Source of the DNA: Wolbachia endosymbiont (group B) of Hofmannophila pseudospretella
GTDB lineage: Bacteria > Pseudomonadota > Alphaproteobacteria > Rickettsiales > Anaplasmataceae
Length of the DNA stretch: 64,000 bases
Assembly: GCF_964028515.1 (NCBI RefSeq)
Contig: NZ_OZ034788.1
Coordinates: 1,178,001 to 1,242,000, forward strand
Direction of reading: 5' to 3'
In this document: positions 25,300 to 34,091 of the stretch, piece by piece
Numbering within the stretch: position 1 is the first letter of the stretch
How the letters are laid out: each line of letters starts with the position of its first letter
Position numbers and translations under genes: made by a program
The notes under the pieces: model-generated
The model's input: the letters and a program-made list of their open reading frames with translations, nothing else
What the model was told of the DNA's origin: nothing
Databases searched by the model: none

Positions 25300-26040
25300 A
25301 TGGCTGGTCATTCACAGTTTTCAAATATAAAACATCGAAAAGGTGCTCAGGATGCAAAGCGCTCGCAAAAATTTACGAAGCTCATTAGGGAAATAACAGT
25401 TGCTGCAAAACAAGGGCTGCCTGATCCAGAACTCAATCCACGTCTTCGCTCTGCTATATTTGCTGCGCGAAAGGAAAATCTACCAAAAGATAAAATAGAA
25501 ACAGCAATAAAAAATGCAGCTGGTAACGTTGCTGGAGAAAGTTATGAAGAAATACAATATGAAGGCTGCGGACCTTTTGGTGCTGCACTTATTGTCCATG
25601 CTCTGACAAATAATCGCAACCGAACTGCTTCTGAGATACGTTATATCTTTTCTCGCAAAGGCGGTAATTTGGGAGAAACAGGATGTGTGAGTTACCTTTT
25701 CGATCATGTAGGCTTAATTGTCTATAAAGCAGAGGGTATAAATTTTGAAGATTTATTTAACTATGGAATTGCATTAGAAGTATTGAATGTTGAGGAAAAT
25801 AACAAAGAAGAATTATATGTTATAACTTGTGAAGTAAAAGACTTTGGTAAAGTACGTGACGCTTTCTATACAAAATTTGGAGAACCAGAACTTGCTCGTC
25901 TTTCATGGCAAACAAAGGACCTGATTGAAGTTAGCGACAAAGAATTAATTGATAAATTATCTACATTAGTTGAAGAGCTAGAAGATAATGATGATGTGCA
26001 GTATGTTGAAGGTAATTTTATTTTTGCTGATAAACTATGA
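25300..26040 (+). CDS. YebC/PmpR-family transcriptional regulator
   Basis: The 246-residue protein matches the YebC family, which includes DNA-binding regulators and, in recent work, factors that help translate difficult sequences. It opens MAGHSQFSNIKHRKGAQDAKRSQKF and has the PRLRSAIFAARKENLPKDKIETAI block and the GPFGAALIVHALTNNRNRT segment, the conserved family features. It overlaps the M23 gene by four bases (ATGA), so the two are probably coupled. Confidence 0.92.
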   Translation: MAGHSQFSNIKHRKGAQDAKRSQKFTKLIREITVAAKQGLPDPELNPRLRSAIFAARKENLPKDKIETAIKNAAGNVAGESYEEIQYEGCGPFGAALIVHALTNNRNRTASEIRYIFSRKGGNLGETGCVSYLFDHVGLIVYKAEGINFEDLFNYGIALEVLNVEENNKEELYVITCEVKDFGKVRDAFYTKFGEPELARLSWQTKDLIEVSDKELIDKLSTLVEELEDNDDVQYVEGNFIFADKL

Positions 26041-27086
26041 GGCTGGTAATACTTCCACTGCTTTGTATTTTACCAGCATATGCAACTGAAACATTTGCGC
26101 AGAAAGACTATTGTCATTCCAGTGCCCAGACACTGGAATCCAGCAAAATTGATTGTAAACAGCACGCTATACAACATTTTCGATTAAAAAATTGGTCAAG
26201 CACTGAAATGACACTAACCCACTCTCCAGTGTTATTCCAAGACGGGATCAGGAAAAAAAAAGCTGCTTTGGTGACAGAAAGTGATAGAAAGTTGTTATTC
26301 ATATCCAGTGACATAAAATCCTCTTTTTTTGATGCAGGAGGTTTGGCGCCAGATACAATAATGAGATTAATCAGCATATATAAAGATTATGGTGTAGATT
26401 TTAAAAAAGACATTGTGCCCAAAAGCAAGTTGGAAGTTCTGTGTGAGAGTGATCAGAAGGCTGAAGAAAAAATTTTATATACTTCACTGACAACAGATAA
26501 AAAGGTCATTAGCTTGTATCATTATGAGTCACAAAACAGCAAAGAAGAGTATTTTAATAAAGAGGGGGTAAGCTTGAAGAGTAGCGAAATTTTTGTAAGT
26601 CCTTTAAACGGAGATTTTCGTATATCCTCGAATTTTGGTAATAGAAAGCATCCCATTCATGGTAAAATTGCTTTTCATAAAGGAGTAGATTATGCAGCTA
26701 AACTTGGCACTCCTATACACGCCACTGCAGAAGGTGTAATAGAATATATAGGAAAGAATGGTGGCTATGGGAATTACATCAAAATAAAGCACAACAATAA
26801 ATATTCAACTTGTTACGCACATATAAGCAAATTTAGTAGCGATATAAAGTTAGGCTCTAAAGTAAAGCAGGGACAAATCATTGCTTATGTTGGCAGCACT
26901 GGTGTTGCAACAGGACCTCATTTACATTATGAAGTTATATATAATGGTAAACATATTGATCCGCTTACGATAGCTCATGGCAATGAGATAAAGTTGCCTG
27001 ATCGTGAATTAAGAGAGTTTAAATTATTTGTAAGTAAGGTAGATGAAATAATCGGCAGAGAGGGTGCAAGTGAAAAAGCAATCTGA
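26037..27086 (+). CDS. M23-family (LytM-type) endopeptidase
   Basis: This is a probable periplasmic peptidoglycan endopeptidase or divisome-associated LytM factor. The 349-residue product has a signal peptide (LVILPLLCILPAYATETFA) and a C-terminal M23 domain with zinc ligands in HGKIAFHKGVDYAAKLGTPI near residue 206 and the HLH motif in TGPHLHYEV near residue 303. Residues 26-60 are encoded by a palindromic repeat element (26113-26215), so part of the N-terminal region is repeat-derived. The last 23 bases overlap the SPFH gene. Confidence 0.9.
   Translation: MRLVILPLLCILPAYATETFAQKDYCHSSAQTLESSKIDCKQHAIQHFRLKNWSSTEMTLTHSPVLFQDGIRKKKAALVTESDRKLLFISSDIKSSFFDAGGLAPDTIMRLISIYKDYGVDFKKDIVPKSKLEVLCESDQKAEEKILYTSLTTDKKVISLYHYESQNSKEEYFNKEGVSLKSSEIFVSPLNGDFRISSNFGNRKHPIHGKIAFHKGVDYAAKLGTPIHATAEGVIEYIGKNGGYGNYIKIKHNNKYSTCYAHISKFSSDIKLGSKVKQGQIIAYVGSTGVATGPHLHYEVIYNGKHIDPLTIAHGNEIKLPDRELREFKLFVSKVDEIIGREGASEKAI
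26113..26215. repeat. Palindromic element inside the M23 peptidase coding sequence
   Basis: Arms ATTCCAGTG (26116-26124) and CACTGGAAT (26131-26139) surround CCCAGA, the same loop as the reverse complement of the intergenic copy at 13352-13375. A partial second unit with GTCAAGCACTGAAATGACAC follows near 26195-26214. The whole is in frame with the peptidase gene and adds no stop codon. Confidence 0.8.
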
Positions 27087-27939
27087 TGAAGACAGTACAG
27101 ATAAAAATACAATAAATGATAGAAATCTAAGTAAAATTCGGGCTTTTCCTGTACTAATAGCGCTAGGGTTAATTTTATTGGTACTTTTTGTGTATGACAG
27201 CACAATTGCACTTGGAGTTGCTGCTGTTTCAATTTTAACTTTTCTTCAGTCACTTTTTGTTAATGACCCTAATGAAGCAAGAGTGATAGAGTTTTTTGGT
27301 CATTATATTGGAACTTATTTTAAATCTGGAATATGCGTAACGCTTCCGTTTTCGAGTAAATATAGAGTTTCTCTGAAATTTCAGAATATTAACACAGAAA
27401 AAATCAAAGTTAATGATGCAAATGGAAGTCCAATAGAGATTTCAGTAGTGATTGTTTGGAGAGTTAGCAGCCCTGCAAAGGCATATTATAATGTTAATAA
27501 TTATCATGATTTTGTTTTTGTGCAAAGTGACTCGGTAATTAGAGAACTGGCAAGTAATTATCCGTATGATAGCGAAAACGATGAGGAATCTTTGCGTAAA
27601 AATTCTGATAAAATTTCAAATGAATTGAGATCAATGCTACAACAAAGATTGAATATTGCTGGAATTGAAATTGCAGAAGCAAGAATATCGCATTTGGCCT
27701 ATTCATCTGAGATTGCACAAGCAATGCTGAGGTGTCAACAAGCGCATGCCATCACCTCTGCAAGAAAGCATATAGTGCAAAATGCAATAGGAATTATCGA
27801 GGAAGTAATAGCTCATTTTGAAAAAAATAAAAGCATACAATTTGATGGAAAACAAAAGGTTCAATTGATAAATAATCTGCTAGTTGCACTGATCTCTGAG
27901 CAAGATGCACAGCCGACTATTAGTTTGGATAATAATTAG
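27064..27939 (+). CDS. SPFH/Band 7-domain membrane protein
   Basis: SPFH (stomatin/prohibitin/flotillin/HflK-C) proteins organise membrane microdomains and modulate proteases. The 291-residue protein has two adjacent hydrophobic segments near the N-terminus (FPVLIALGLILLVLFVY and LGVAAVSILTFLQSLFV), then the domain start NEARVIEFFGHYIGTYFKSG and a helix ending with EIAEARISHLAYSSEIAQAM. Start is GTG 27064 or GTG 27070, inside the end of the M23 gene. Its specific partner is unknown. Confidence 0.85.
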   Translation: MQVKKQSDEDSTDKNTINDRNLSKIRAFPVLIALGLILLVLFVYDSTIALGVAAVSILTFLQSLFVNDPNEARVIEFFGHYIGTYFKSGICVTLPFSSKYRVSLKFQNINTEKIKVNDANGSPIEISVVIVWRVSSPAKAYYNVNNYHDFVFVQSDSVIRELASNYPYDSENDEESLRKNSDKISNELRSMLQQRLNIAGIEIAEARISHLAYSSEIAQAMLRCQQAHAITSARKHIVQNAIGIIEEVIAHFEKNKSIQFDGKQKVQLINNLLVALISEQDAQPTISLDNN

Positions 27940-28020
27940 CATAGAAGCCGATAGGGTTTCATGAATGCAAGTCACTGTTAATTTCTTGATTAATAGACTA
28001 AATGGTGTTATAAATTACAC

Positions 28021-28107
28021 GCATTAGGGGTGCTCTAAAAAAGCTGAGAGTACATAAAGTACAACCCTTTGAACCTGACTCTTGTTAAAACAAACGTAGG
28101 AAAATGT
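28021..28107 (+). promoter_or_regulatory. TPP riboswitch (THI element)
   Basis: The conserved TPP-sensing sequence is present in order: AGGGGTGC (28026-28033), GCTGAGA (28043-28049), ACCCTTTGAACCTGAC (28064-28079) and ACGTAGGA (28094-28101). A basal stem can form between GCATT (28021-28025) and AATGT (28103-28107). The AGGA of the last motif is also the best ribosome-binding site for the ATG at 28108, so TPP binding would probably block translation start. It precedes a PQ-loop transporter and a thiamine diphosphokinase gene. Confidence 0.93.
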
Positions 28108-28392
28108 ATGTATGTAAATATTGAAGAATGCTTTGGCTTCATCGCGTTCGTTACATCTCTCATTGGGTTATTGCCTCAAGTATATAAAGCATATATCACA
28201 AAACTTACTCGTGACGTATCGATGCTAATGTTGGTGAGTTATCTTATTTGTTCATCATCTTGGCTTATTTACGGTATTTGTCAGGGTTTAGCTTTTGTGA
28301 TACTCAGTAATATTGCTGGATTAGTGATCAGTATAATATCAATTGTTCAAAAATGTTACTACGATGCAAAAACTGCACGGAGCGTTTTATAA
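28108..28392 (+). CDS. PQ-loop/SemiSWEET-like transporter, candidate thiamine importer
   Basis: The 94-residue protein has three membrane segments and the PQ motif (SLIGLLPQVYKAYITKLTRD, residues 17-36), the build of a SemiSWEET half-transporter: GFIAFVTSL, then SSSWLIYGICQ, then LSNIAGLVISIISIV. SemiSWEETs are best known as sugar carriers. Here a TPP riboswitch ends right at its start codon and a thiamine diphosphokinase gene overlaps its end, so thiamine or a related compound is the likely substrate (inference). I chose ATG 28108, seven bases after the riboswitch AGGA. Confidence 0.85.
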   Translation: MYVNIEECFGFIAFVTSLIGLLPQVYKAYITKLTRDVSMLMLVSYLICSSSWLIYGICQGLAFVILSNIAGLVISIISIVQKCYYDAKTARSVL

Positions 28393-29044
28393 CCATATGC
28401 TACATTGTAGCGTGGAGCAAGAATATCGCTCTATTGTAGTGCTAAATGGAGAAATACCTGATTCATCGTTTTTTAAACAAGATATACCTGTTATTGCTGT
28501 AGATGGAGGAGCAAACAAGCTTCTATCAATTGGCGTGAAACCTGATCTTGTAATAGGAGATTTGGATAGTATAAATCCGAATTTACGTGCTAATTTAAAT
28601 ACAGTATATCTACCTGATCAAGATTATTGCGACTTTTCTAAAGCAATGGCTCACTTAAAAACAGTAAAGTTATTGCCATCAATAGTAACGGGTATTACTG
28701 GAGGAGCAATTGATCATATACTACAAAATATCAACATTTTTTCAAGTACAGATAGTATCTTTTATATGCCTTCGCCTTCCATGGTGGGGTACGCCTTACA
28801 AAAGGGTATTACCTATTTTTCCTCTTTGCTAAAAAATACTAAAATGTCCTTACTTGGTATACCGAAAGCTCAAATATCAACTAAAGGATTAAAATGGGAA
28901 CTGTGCCTTAGTAACCTTGCTTTTCCAGGAAAGAATTCTTGCTTTAATCGAAGTTTAGGCAATGAGTTATCTATAGAAATACACAGCGGCGTGTGTTTAG
29001 CAATGATATATTTAGAAGCAGCAAATGATGATGGTGTGTATTGA
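28364..29044 (+). CDS. Thiamine diphosphokinase
   Basis: Thiamine diphosphokinase makes TPP directly from thiamine and ATP. The protein has the diagnostic blocks AVDGGANKLLSIGVKPDLVI, GDLDSI and DQDYCDFSKAM (residues 43-100), followed by TGITGGAIDHILQNI and a C-terminal beta domain. It overlaps the PQ-loop gene by 29 bases and is therefore under the same TPP riboswitch. Start is uncertain between ATG 28364 (226 residues) and ATG 28397. The pair looks like a thiamine uptake-and-activation unit. Confidence 0.9.
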   Translation: MQKLHGAFYNHMLHCSVEQEYRSIVVLNGEIPDSSFFKQDIPVIAVDGGANKLLSIGVKPDLVIGDLDSINPNLRANLNTVYLPDQDYCDFSKAMAHLKTVKLLPSIVTGITGGAIDHILQNINIFSSTDSIFYMPSPSMVGYALQKGITYFSSLLKNTKMSLLGIPKAQISTKGLKWELCLSNLAFPGKNSCFNRSLGNELSIEIHSGVCLAMIYLEAANDDGVY

Positions 29045-29769
29045 GTTAAAACATTAAGAAAAAAAAAGTAGAAAAACCGTGTTAACACTAATTCTAAAAA
29101 CTACAGGCGCCTGTTATTAGCTAAAGTAAAGGTCAAATATCTGGAATTCTGGACATAAAATCCTCCTGTATAAAAAAGATTCAGAATGTACACACAACAG
29201 ATGTAGCTGAATTTTTATTGAAAAATTGGTTAAAAGGTCTGCAGACCGAGATAGATTTTGAGCTCTCTAAATATCTCTACTATCATTATAATGGCATCTT
29301 GAGTATGCGGAAGCAATTTTTTCATTAAAATAAAAAATTTTATTCTACAGCGAATAAAAAGGAGTTTGCTAATTTTCATACTGATCGGATTTCACTACTC
29401 AAACCTAGAAACTTTAATGTATCAAGGTATCTGTTCAGGGGAATGTGCAAGCCAATTCTCCCTTTTTTGTCATTCAAGTAGTCTTTTCTTGTCATTCAGG
29501 TAGCTCCTTATTGTCATCCCAGTGCTTGACACTGGGATCCACTCTTTCGTAATCTCATCAATAAAAACTTAGGATTACTTTTGTACCCAAAATTTCTGGA
29601 TCCCAGTGTCAAGCACTGGGATGACATTGTCTTGAATGGGAATCGTTTCGTAATACACCAAAGGTTGTGCACCAAAAGAGCGTCATTCCAGTCTGGAATC
29701 CATTATACTCCGTAAATTTAATTGGTTTCATGACATCAACTTTTGCATTCCAGTTATGCAAGAAATCTA
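29045..29769. other. Intergenic region with a decayed frame and palindromic repeats
   Basis: No complete gene is visible. A short open stretch at 29125-29328 (plus strand, about 67 codons, no good start) reads like protein, for example TTDVAEFLLKNWLKGLQTEI, and may be a gene remnant. The second half contains nested palindromes (29513-29625). At 29747-29769 there is half of the element also found at 43614-43715. Confidence 0.5.
29513..29625. repeat. 29-bp perfect inverted repeat with nested hairpins
   Basis: The arm at 29513-29541 and the arm at 29597-29625 are exact reverse complements over 29 bases, separated by 55 bases. Each arm is itself a hairpin: ATCCCAGTG/CACTGGGAT at 29516-29538 and again at 29600-29622. 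The unit is two palindromic elements in opposite orientation. It can form either two small hairpins or one large cruciform. Confidence 0.85.
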
Positions 29770-31842
29770 TTATATAATATTATTGTCACCCTCTTGATAG
29801 TTTTTTAGCTCCTCTCCTCCTGAGTTACTTGGTGCAATTATTTGATCAGATTCAGTTGATGGTTCATCAGATCCAAACAACCATGAAAAAAAGCCACCAA
29901 AAAATGATCCTATTAAAGAAAAGGGCTTCATAATTATATTAAGCAAATTATCAAAAAAAGAGCTAGGGTGTTCTTCACTTGTTGATGATTCACTTCGTGG
30001 ATTAACACCATTTTTTGTCAGTGCTATGTCAATAGAATGTCCATTATCAGCATCTTCAATTTGTACATCACTGACTTCTTCTGCAATGAGTTCCTGTGAT
30101 TCTTCCTTTTGTTCTTGTAAACTTGGTTGGACATTACCTTCTTGTCCAGTATCTTCCTCTTGACCTACTTCATTATCTTTTGATGCTATACTGTCATCAA
30201 TTTTTTTGGGGGGTTTTAGTAATAGAGTTTTTATTTCTTCTATGCTAGCTAAATCTAAAGGAGTCTTTCCATATTTATCTTGTGCATTAACATTTGCTTC
30301 TGCGTTTATTAGAGCTTCTACTATCTCTTTTCTACCATATCCTGCAGTCCAATGTAAAGGAGTCCTCTTATCCTTATCTACTGCATTAACATTTGCCTTC
30401 ATTTCTATTAGAATATCGACCATCTTTTCACGGCTCCACGATACATTAGGCAATGTATTCCAGTTGTTTTTTTCAATTACCAGGTGTAAAGGAGTCTTTC
30501 CATCTATATTTTGTAAATTAACATTGATACTTTCTACTTTCAGTAGATCGTCCAATTCAGGTATCTCCATCGCTTTCTTTTTTAAAAAAAAATGCAAAGG
30601 AGTCTCTTTATTTTTATCTGTTAGATTAACATTGATGCCTTTTTTGTTTAGTAGAGTGTAGAATTTATCTGTATCTATATCTAGGTCTATTTTTTGAAGA
30701 ATTAAATGTAAAGGGGTTTCTCTTTCATCATTTTGTGCATTAACGTCTGCTTCTTTATCAAGTAGAAATTTTACTATCTTTTCTGTATCTTTATATCTAC
30801 TTTTAGCAGCAAAATGTAAAGGGGTACTTAGATCATCACTTTGTGCATCAACCTTTGCTTCGTTGCTGAGTAGAAATTCTACTACGTCTTTATGTCCATA
30901 TTTAGCAGCAAAATGTAAAGGGGTGCTTAGATCATCACTTTGTGCATCAACCTTTGCTCCTTTGCTGAGTAGAAATTCTACTACATCCTTATGTCCATTT
31001 TGAGCAGCTAAATGTAAAGGAGTATTTCCACCTTTAGCTATTGCATTAACCTGTGCTTTTCCTTCCCCATTCAAAAGATTTTCTACATCATCAATATTAC
31101 CGCTTTTAGCAGCTTCAAGCAGTTTATCATTAGCCTCTTTTACGCTTTGTAATAGATCTCCTATTTCTTTTGCCCCAGCTAAATGTAAAGGAGCATTTCC
31201 ATCTTTATCTACTGCATTAATATATGCTCCTGCTTTTATTAGAGCCACTACTATCTCTTTATTGTTGTTTTTAGCAGCATAATGTAGAGAAGTCTTTTTG
31301 TTGTTATCTTGTGCATTAACATTAATTTCCTCGTTTCTTAATAGGGCTTCTACTATTTTCACATAGCCACATTTTTTTTCAGCAGCAAAATACTGATTCC
31401 AATAATCCTCTACCTCATCTGAATTTGGTATATCAACATAGCACACTTCAACAGTCAAATGTAAAGGAGTCTGTCCTTTATCATTTTTTGCATTAACATT
31501 TGCTTCTTTCTTTAATAGGTCTTCTAATGCTTTCAAGTCGCCAAGTCTGGCAGCCAGATGTAGAGAAACCTTACGATGTTCAGCTTTTACTTCTTCGTAT
31601 TTATTTAACACGTGGCGTTTTCGAGAAGAGTCATAAGCAAAAAAATCTGCTCCATTATCTAATAGAACTTTTGCTATATCAGAATGATTATTTTTAACAG
31701 CCCAATATAGAGAATTACCTCGAGATCCATCATATGCATTAACATCAGCTTCTTCACTTATTAGGCGCTTTGCTTCATTAAGATCACCTCTTTTAGCAGC
31801 ATCAAGTAAAGCAGCATCTATATCTCTGATTGAATAATCCAT
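29770..31842 (-). CDS. Large ankyrin-repeat protein with a C-terminal hydrophobic segment
   Basis: The 690-residue protein contains about fourteen ankyrin repeats from residue 5 to about 550, many starting TPLHLAA and ending VNAQD or VDAQS. Two neighbouring repeats are almost identical. An acidic, glutamine-rich linker follows, and near residue 640 comes a hydrophobic stretch (IIMKPFSLIGSFFGGFFSWL) that could insert into a membrane. Ankyrin proteins mediate protein-protein contact; in Wolbachia and relatives many are candidate secreted effectors, but no secretion signal is proven here. Confidence 0.93.
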   Translation of the reverse strand: MDYSIRDIDAALLDAAKRGDLNEAKRLISEEADVNAYDGSRGNSLYWAVKNNHSDIAKVLLDNGADFFAYDSSRKRHVLNKYEEVKAEHRKVSLHLAARLGDLKALEDLLKKEANVNAKNDKGQTPLHLTVEVCYVDIPNSDEVEDYWNQYFAAEKKCGYVKIVEALLRNEEINVNAQDNNKKTSLHYAAKNNNKEIVVALIKAGAYINAVDKDGNAPLHLAGAKEIGDLLQSVKEANDKLLEAAKSGNIDDVENLLNGEGKAQVNAIAKGGNTPLHLAAQNGHKDVVEFLLSKGAKVDAQSDDLSTPLHFAAKYGHKDVVEFLLSNEAKVDAQSDDLSTPLHFAAKSRYKDTEKIVKFLLDKEADVNAQNDERETPLHLILQKIDLDIDTDKFYTLLNKKGINVNLTDKNKETPLHFFLKKKAMEIPELDDLLKVESINVNLQNIDGKTPLHLVIEKNNWNTLPNVSWSREKMVDILIEMKANVNAVDKDKRTPLHWTAGYGRKEIVEALINAEANVNAQDKYGKTPLDLASIEEIKTLLLKPPKKIDDSIASKDNEVGQEEDTGQEGNVQPSLQEQKEESQELIAEEVSDVQIEDADNGHSIDIALTKNGVNPRSESSTSEEHPSSFFDNLLNIIMKPFSLIGSFFGGFFSWLFGSDEPSTESDQIIAPSNSGGEELKNYQEGDNNII
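30812..31009. repeat. Tandem 99-bp duplication within the ankyrin gene
   Basis: Units 30812-30910 and 30911-31009 each encode one 33-residue ankyrin repeat and differ at only a few bases. They are far more alike than the other repeats of the gene, so the duplication is recent. Confidence 0.85.
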
Positions 31843-31920
31843 TTAACACTTCTCTATAAAATTGCATTACTATAGTAAGGTAATTAATAATTCATGAAAT
31901 CTGGGTTGTAGAAATAATGA

Positions 31921-33108
31921 TTATCCTTCGTGTTTTTCAGTGTATTTGAGTAAGCCATATACAAAAACTGCAACTGTAGAACATGCAACCGTTAACAGTA
32001 AATTTGGTAAAATGCCATAAGAAAAGAATTTTCCTACTATGTATATTCCAATAGCTCCAAACATCATATTGCAGAATGAGAGGACTGCACTGCCAAGTCC
32101 TATGCTTTTGACCGTTTCTAAAGCAGAAGTCACATTATTGCTGATTACGAGTGCAAGGCCAATATTGCTTGGAATCCAAATAACTTGAAGAATAAGTACG
32201 CTCAACTTGTTTATGAAATAAAAATATACCAACAAACCATCGGATATTATTGGTAGTACCAAACCTATTATTAGCATCTTGCTAACCCCTATTTTTGGTA
32301 CGTACCTTCTGTTAATTAAAGTTCCAATTATGTAAAATATAACTATGATTGATATAAGATAGCCAAAATATTGTACTTCAACGCCCATTGATTCAAATAT
32401 GAACGGGTAGTTAGCAATGTATGCCCAAAGCCACATGAAAGTTAATCCATGAATGGTTGAAAATCCAAGGAAACGATAATTCTTAAATATTAATATATAC
32501 TGCTTGAAGATATTAATACTGGCTTTACTTTTATTTACAGTCAGCGTTTCTTGCAGCTTCAAGTAAATAAAAATGAGCATAATAATTGCGGCAAGTGATA
32601 TGATAAAAAACAAAAACTTCCAACTATAACCATGTGAAATTATATAACTGCCTACCACTGGAGCTATTCCAGGTGAAAGTGCTACTACCATATTTAACTT
32701 TGAGATTACTCTTGAGTATTCACTACCTGAGTACATATCCCTGATTGCTGCATATCCGACAACGCCTGCAACACCAGCTCCTGCTCCTTGTATAAAACGG
32801 ATTAATATTAAAAGTATAATATTATCAGCTATGCAACATACAATACTTGCCAAAGTAAAAATTGTCATACCAATAAGCATTATTAGGCGCCTACCATAAT
32901 AGTCTGACAATGGGCCATAAATTAATCCAGATACTGCAACTCCTAATAAATTTAAACTGATCGTAAGCTGCGCTATATTACCTTTCACCTTAAAATAGTT
33001 GGCAATACTTGGCAATGCAACTGAGTATAAGTCTGTTGCCATATCAACAACTGCTACAGATAATATCATAATAAGAGAGATGATATTTTGTAAAAAAGCT
33101 GTCGACAC
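31921..33108 (-). CDS. Bcr/CflA-type major facilitator transporter
   Basis: The 395-residue protein has about twelve membrane segments and major-facilitator hallmarks. GPLSDYYGRRLIMLIGMTIF (residues 65-84) is the loop 2-3 motif. RFIQGAGAGVAGVVGYAAIRDMY near residue 109 is typical of drug/H+ antiporters of the Bcr/CflA group, and SPGIAPVVGSYI is the antiporter motif C. Substrate cannot be told from sequence. It shares its strand with the ankyrin gene, 78 bases upstream of it. Confidence 0.88.
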   Translation of the reverse strand: MSTAFLQNIISLIMILSVAVVDMATDLYSVALPSIANYFKVKGNIAQLTISLNLLGVAVSGLIYGPLSDYYGRRLIMLIGMTIFTLASIVCCIADNIILLILIRFIQGAGAGVAGVVGYAAIRDMYSGSEYSRVISKLNMVVALSPGIAPVVGSYIISHGYSWKFLFFIISLAAIIMLIFIYLKLQETLTVNKSKASINIFKQYILIFKNYRFLGFSTIHGLTFMWLWAYIANYPFIFESMGVEVQYFGYLISIIVIFYIIGTLINRRYVPKIGVSKMLIIGLVLPIISDGLLVYFYFINKLSVLILQVIWIPSNIGLALVISNNVTSALETVKSIGLGSAVLSFCNMMFGAIGIYIVGKFFSYGILPNLLLTVACSTVAVFVYGLLKYTEKHEG

Positions 33109-33218
33109 TAATGATTTACTGGATTAAATATGTTTAATTGTAGTATATTTTTCTCATTAGTATATTAATTTAACTGCTAAAGTTTAAAATAATTATGTAA
33201 GCAATCTCTATATAAAAT

Positions 33219-33917
33219 ATGGATAAATCACAACTAGTTAAAGAGGTTTTCGATTCTGTAGCAAATCGCTACGACATTATGAATGATATAATGAGCCTTG
33301 GAATTCACAGGCTATGGAAAGAGAAGATGGTAAGTAGTGTGCATTTTAAAAAGAACTCCAAGGTTTTGGATATTGCTGGAGGAACCGGAGATATAGCTAT
33401 AAGAATAGCAAGAGGGGAGCCAAGTGCTCAAGTTACAGTATGTGATATAAATCAAAACATGCTGGACAAAGGGCGTGATAAAGCTATAAATTCAAATCAG
33501 CTAAATTTCAATTGGGTATGTGCAAATGCAGAGAGTTTACCATTTGAAGATTCCGAATTTGATTATTATACAGTAGCTTTTGGTATTCGAAACTTTTCCG
33601 ACCGTAAGAAGGCTTTAAGTGAAGCATATAGGGTACTAAAGCCAAATGGACAATTTGTCTGCTTGGAATTTGCCCCTATGCATTATCAAAATGAGATATT
33701 CACCAAATTTTATGACTTATACTCATTTAAAGTAATTCCTAAAATTGGTAGCATAGTTGCTAAAGATAAGGGTTCTTATGAATATTTAGTGAAAAGTATC
33801 AGAGAATTTCCAACTCAAACTAATTTTAAAATGGAAATTGAAGAGATAGGCTTTAAGAATGTTGAGTTCTATAATATGAGCTATGGAATAGTAGCATTAC
33901 ATATTGGAACAAAATGA
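33219..33917 (+). CDS. ubiE: Ubiquinone biosynthesis C-methyltransferase UbiE
   Basis: UbiE performs the C-methylation of the quinone ring in ubiquinone (and menaquinone) synthesis. The 232-residue product begins VKEVFDSVANRYDIMNDIMS, has the SAM-binding VLDIAGGTGDIAIRIA near residue 50 and the family signatures YYTVAFGIRNFSDRKKALSE and RVLKPNGQFVCLEF. ATG 33219. It stands alone, divergent from the MFS transporter gene. Confidence 0.94.
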   Translation: MDKSQLVKEVFDSVANRYDIMNDIMSLGIHRLWKEKMVSSVHFKKNSKVLDIAGGTGDIAIRIARGEPSAQVTVCDINQNMLDKGRDKAINSNQLNFNWVCANAESLPFEDSEFDYYTVAFGIRNFSDRKKALSEAYRVLKPNGQFVCLEFAPMHYQNEIFTKFYDLYSFKVIPKIGSIVAKDKGSYEYLVKSIREFPTQTNFKMEIEEIGFKNVEFYNMSYGIVALHIGTK

Positions 33918-34091
33918 ATATTAAACTCTGGTCTATTCAGTAGTTTTTTTGCTAACTTTCTGTAATTTCGCAGCGTTTTTCCTTCAGTAGAAATCAAGCT
34001 AAAGTTTCTTGAACGTATTGCTCTAACGAAGTACACTGTAAACTAATATTGTAACTTTTTCCTGAAGCTAAATACTTAACTTTAAAATAAA

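Noticed and set aside
30206..30661. Open frame on the plus strand opposite the ankyrin gene
   Set aside because: It mirrors the repeat structure of the real gene on the other strand and has no family features; it is a shadow of repeated codons.
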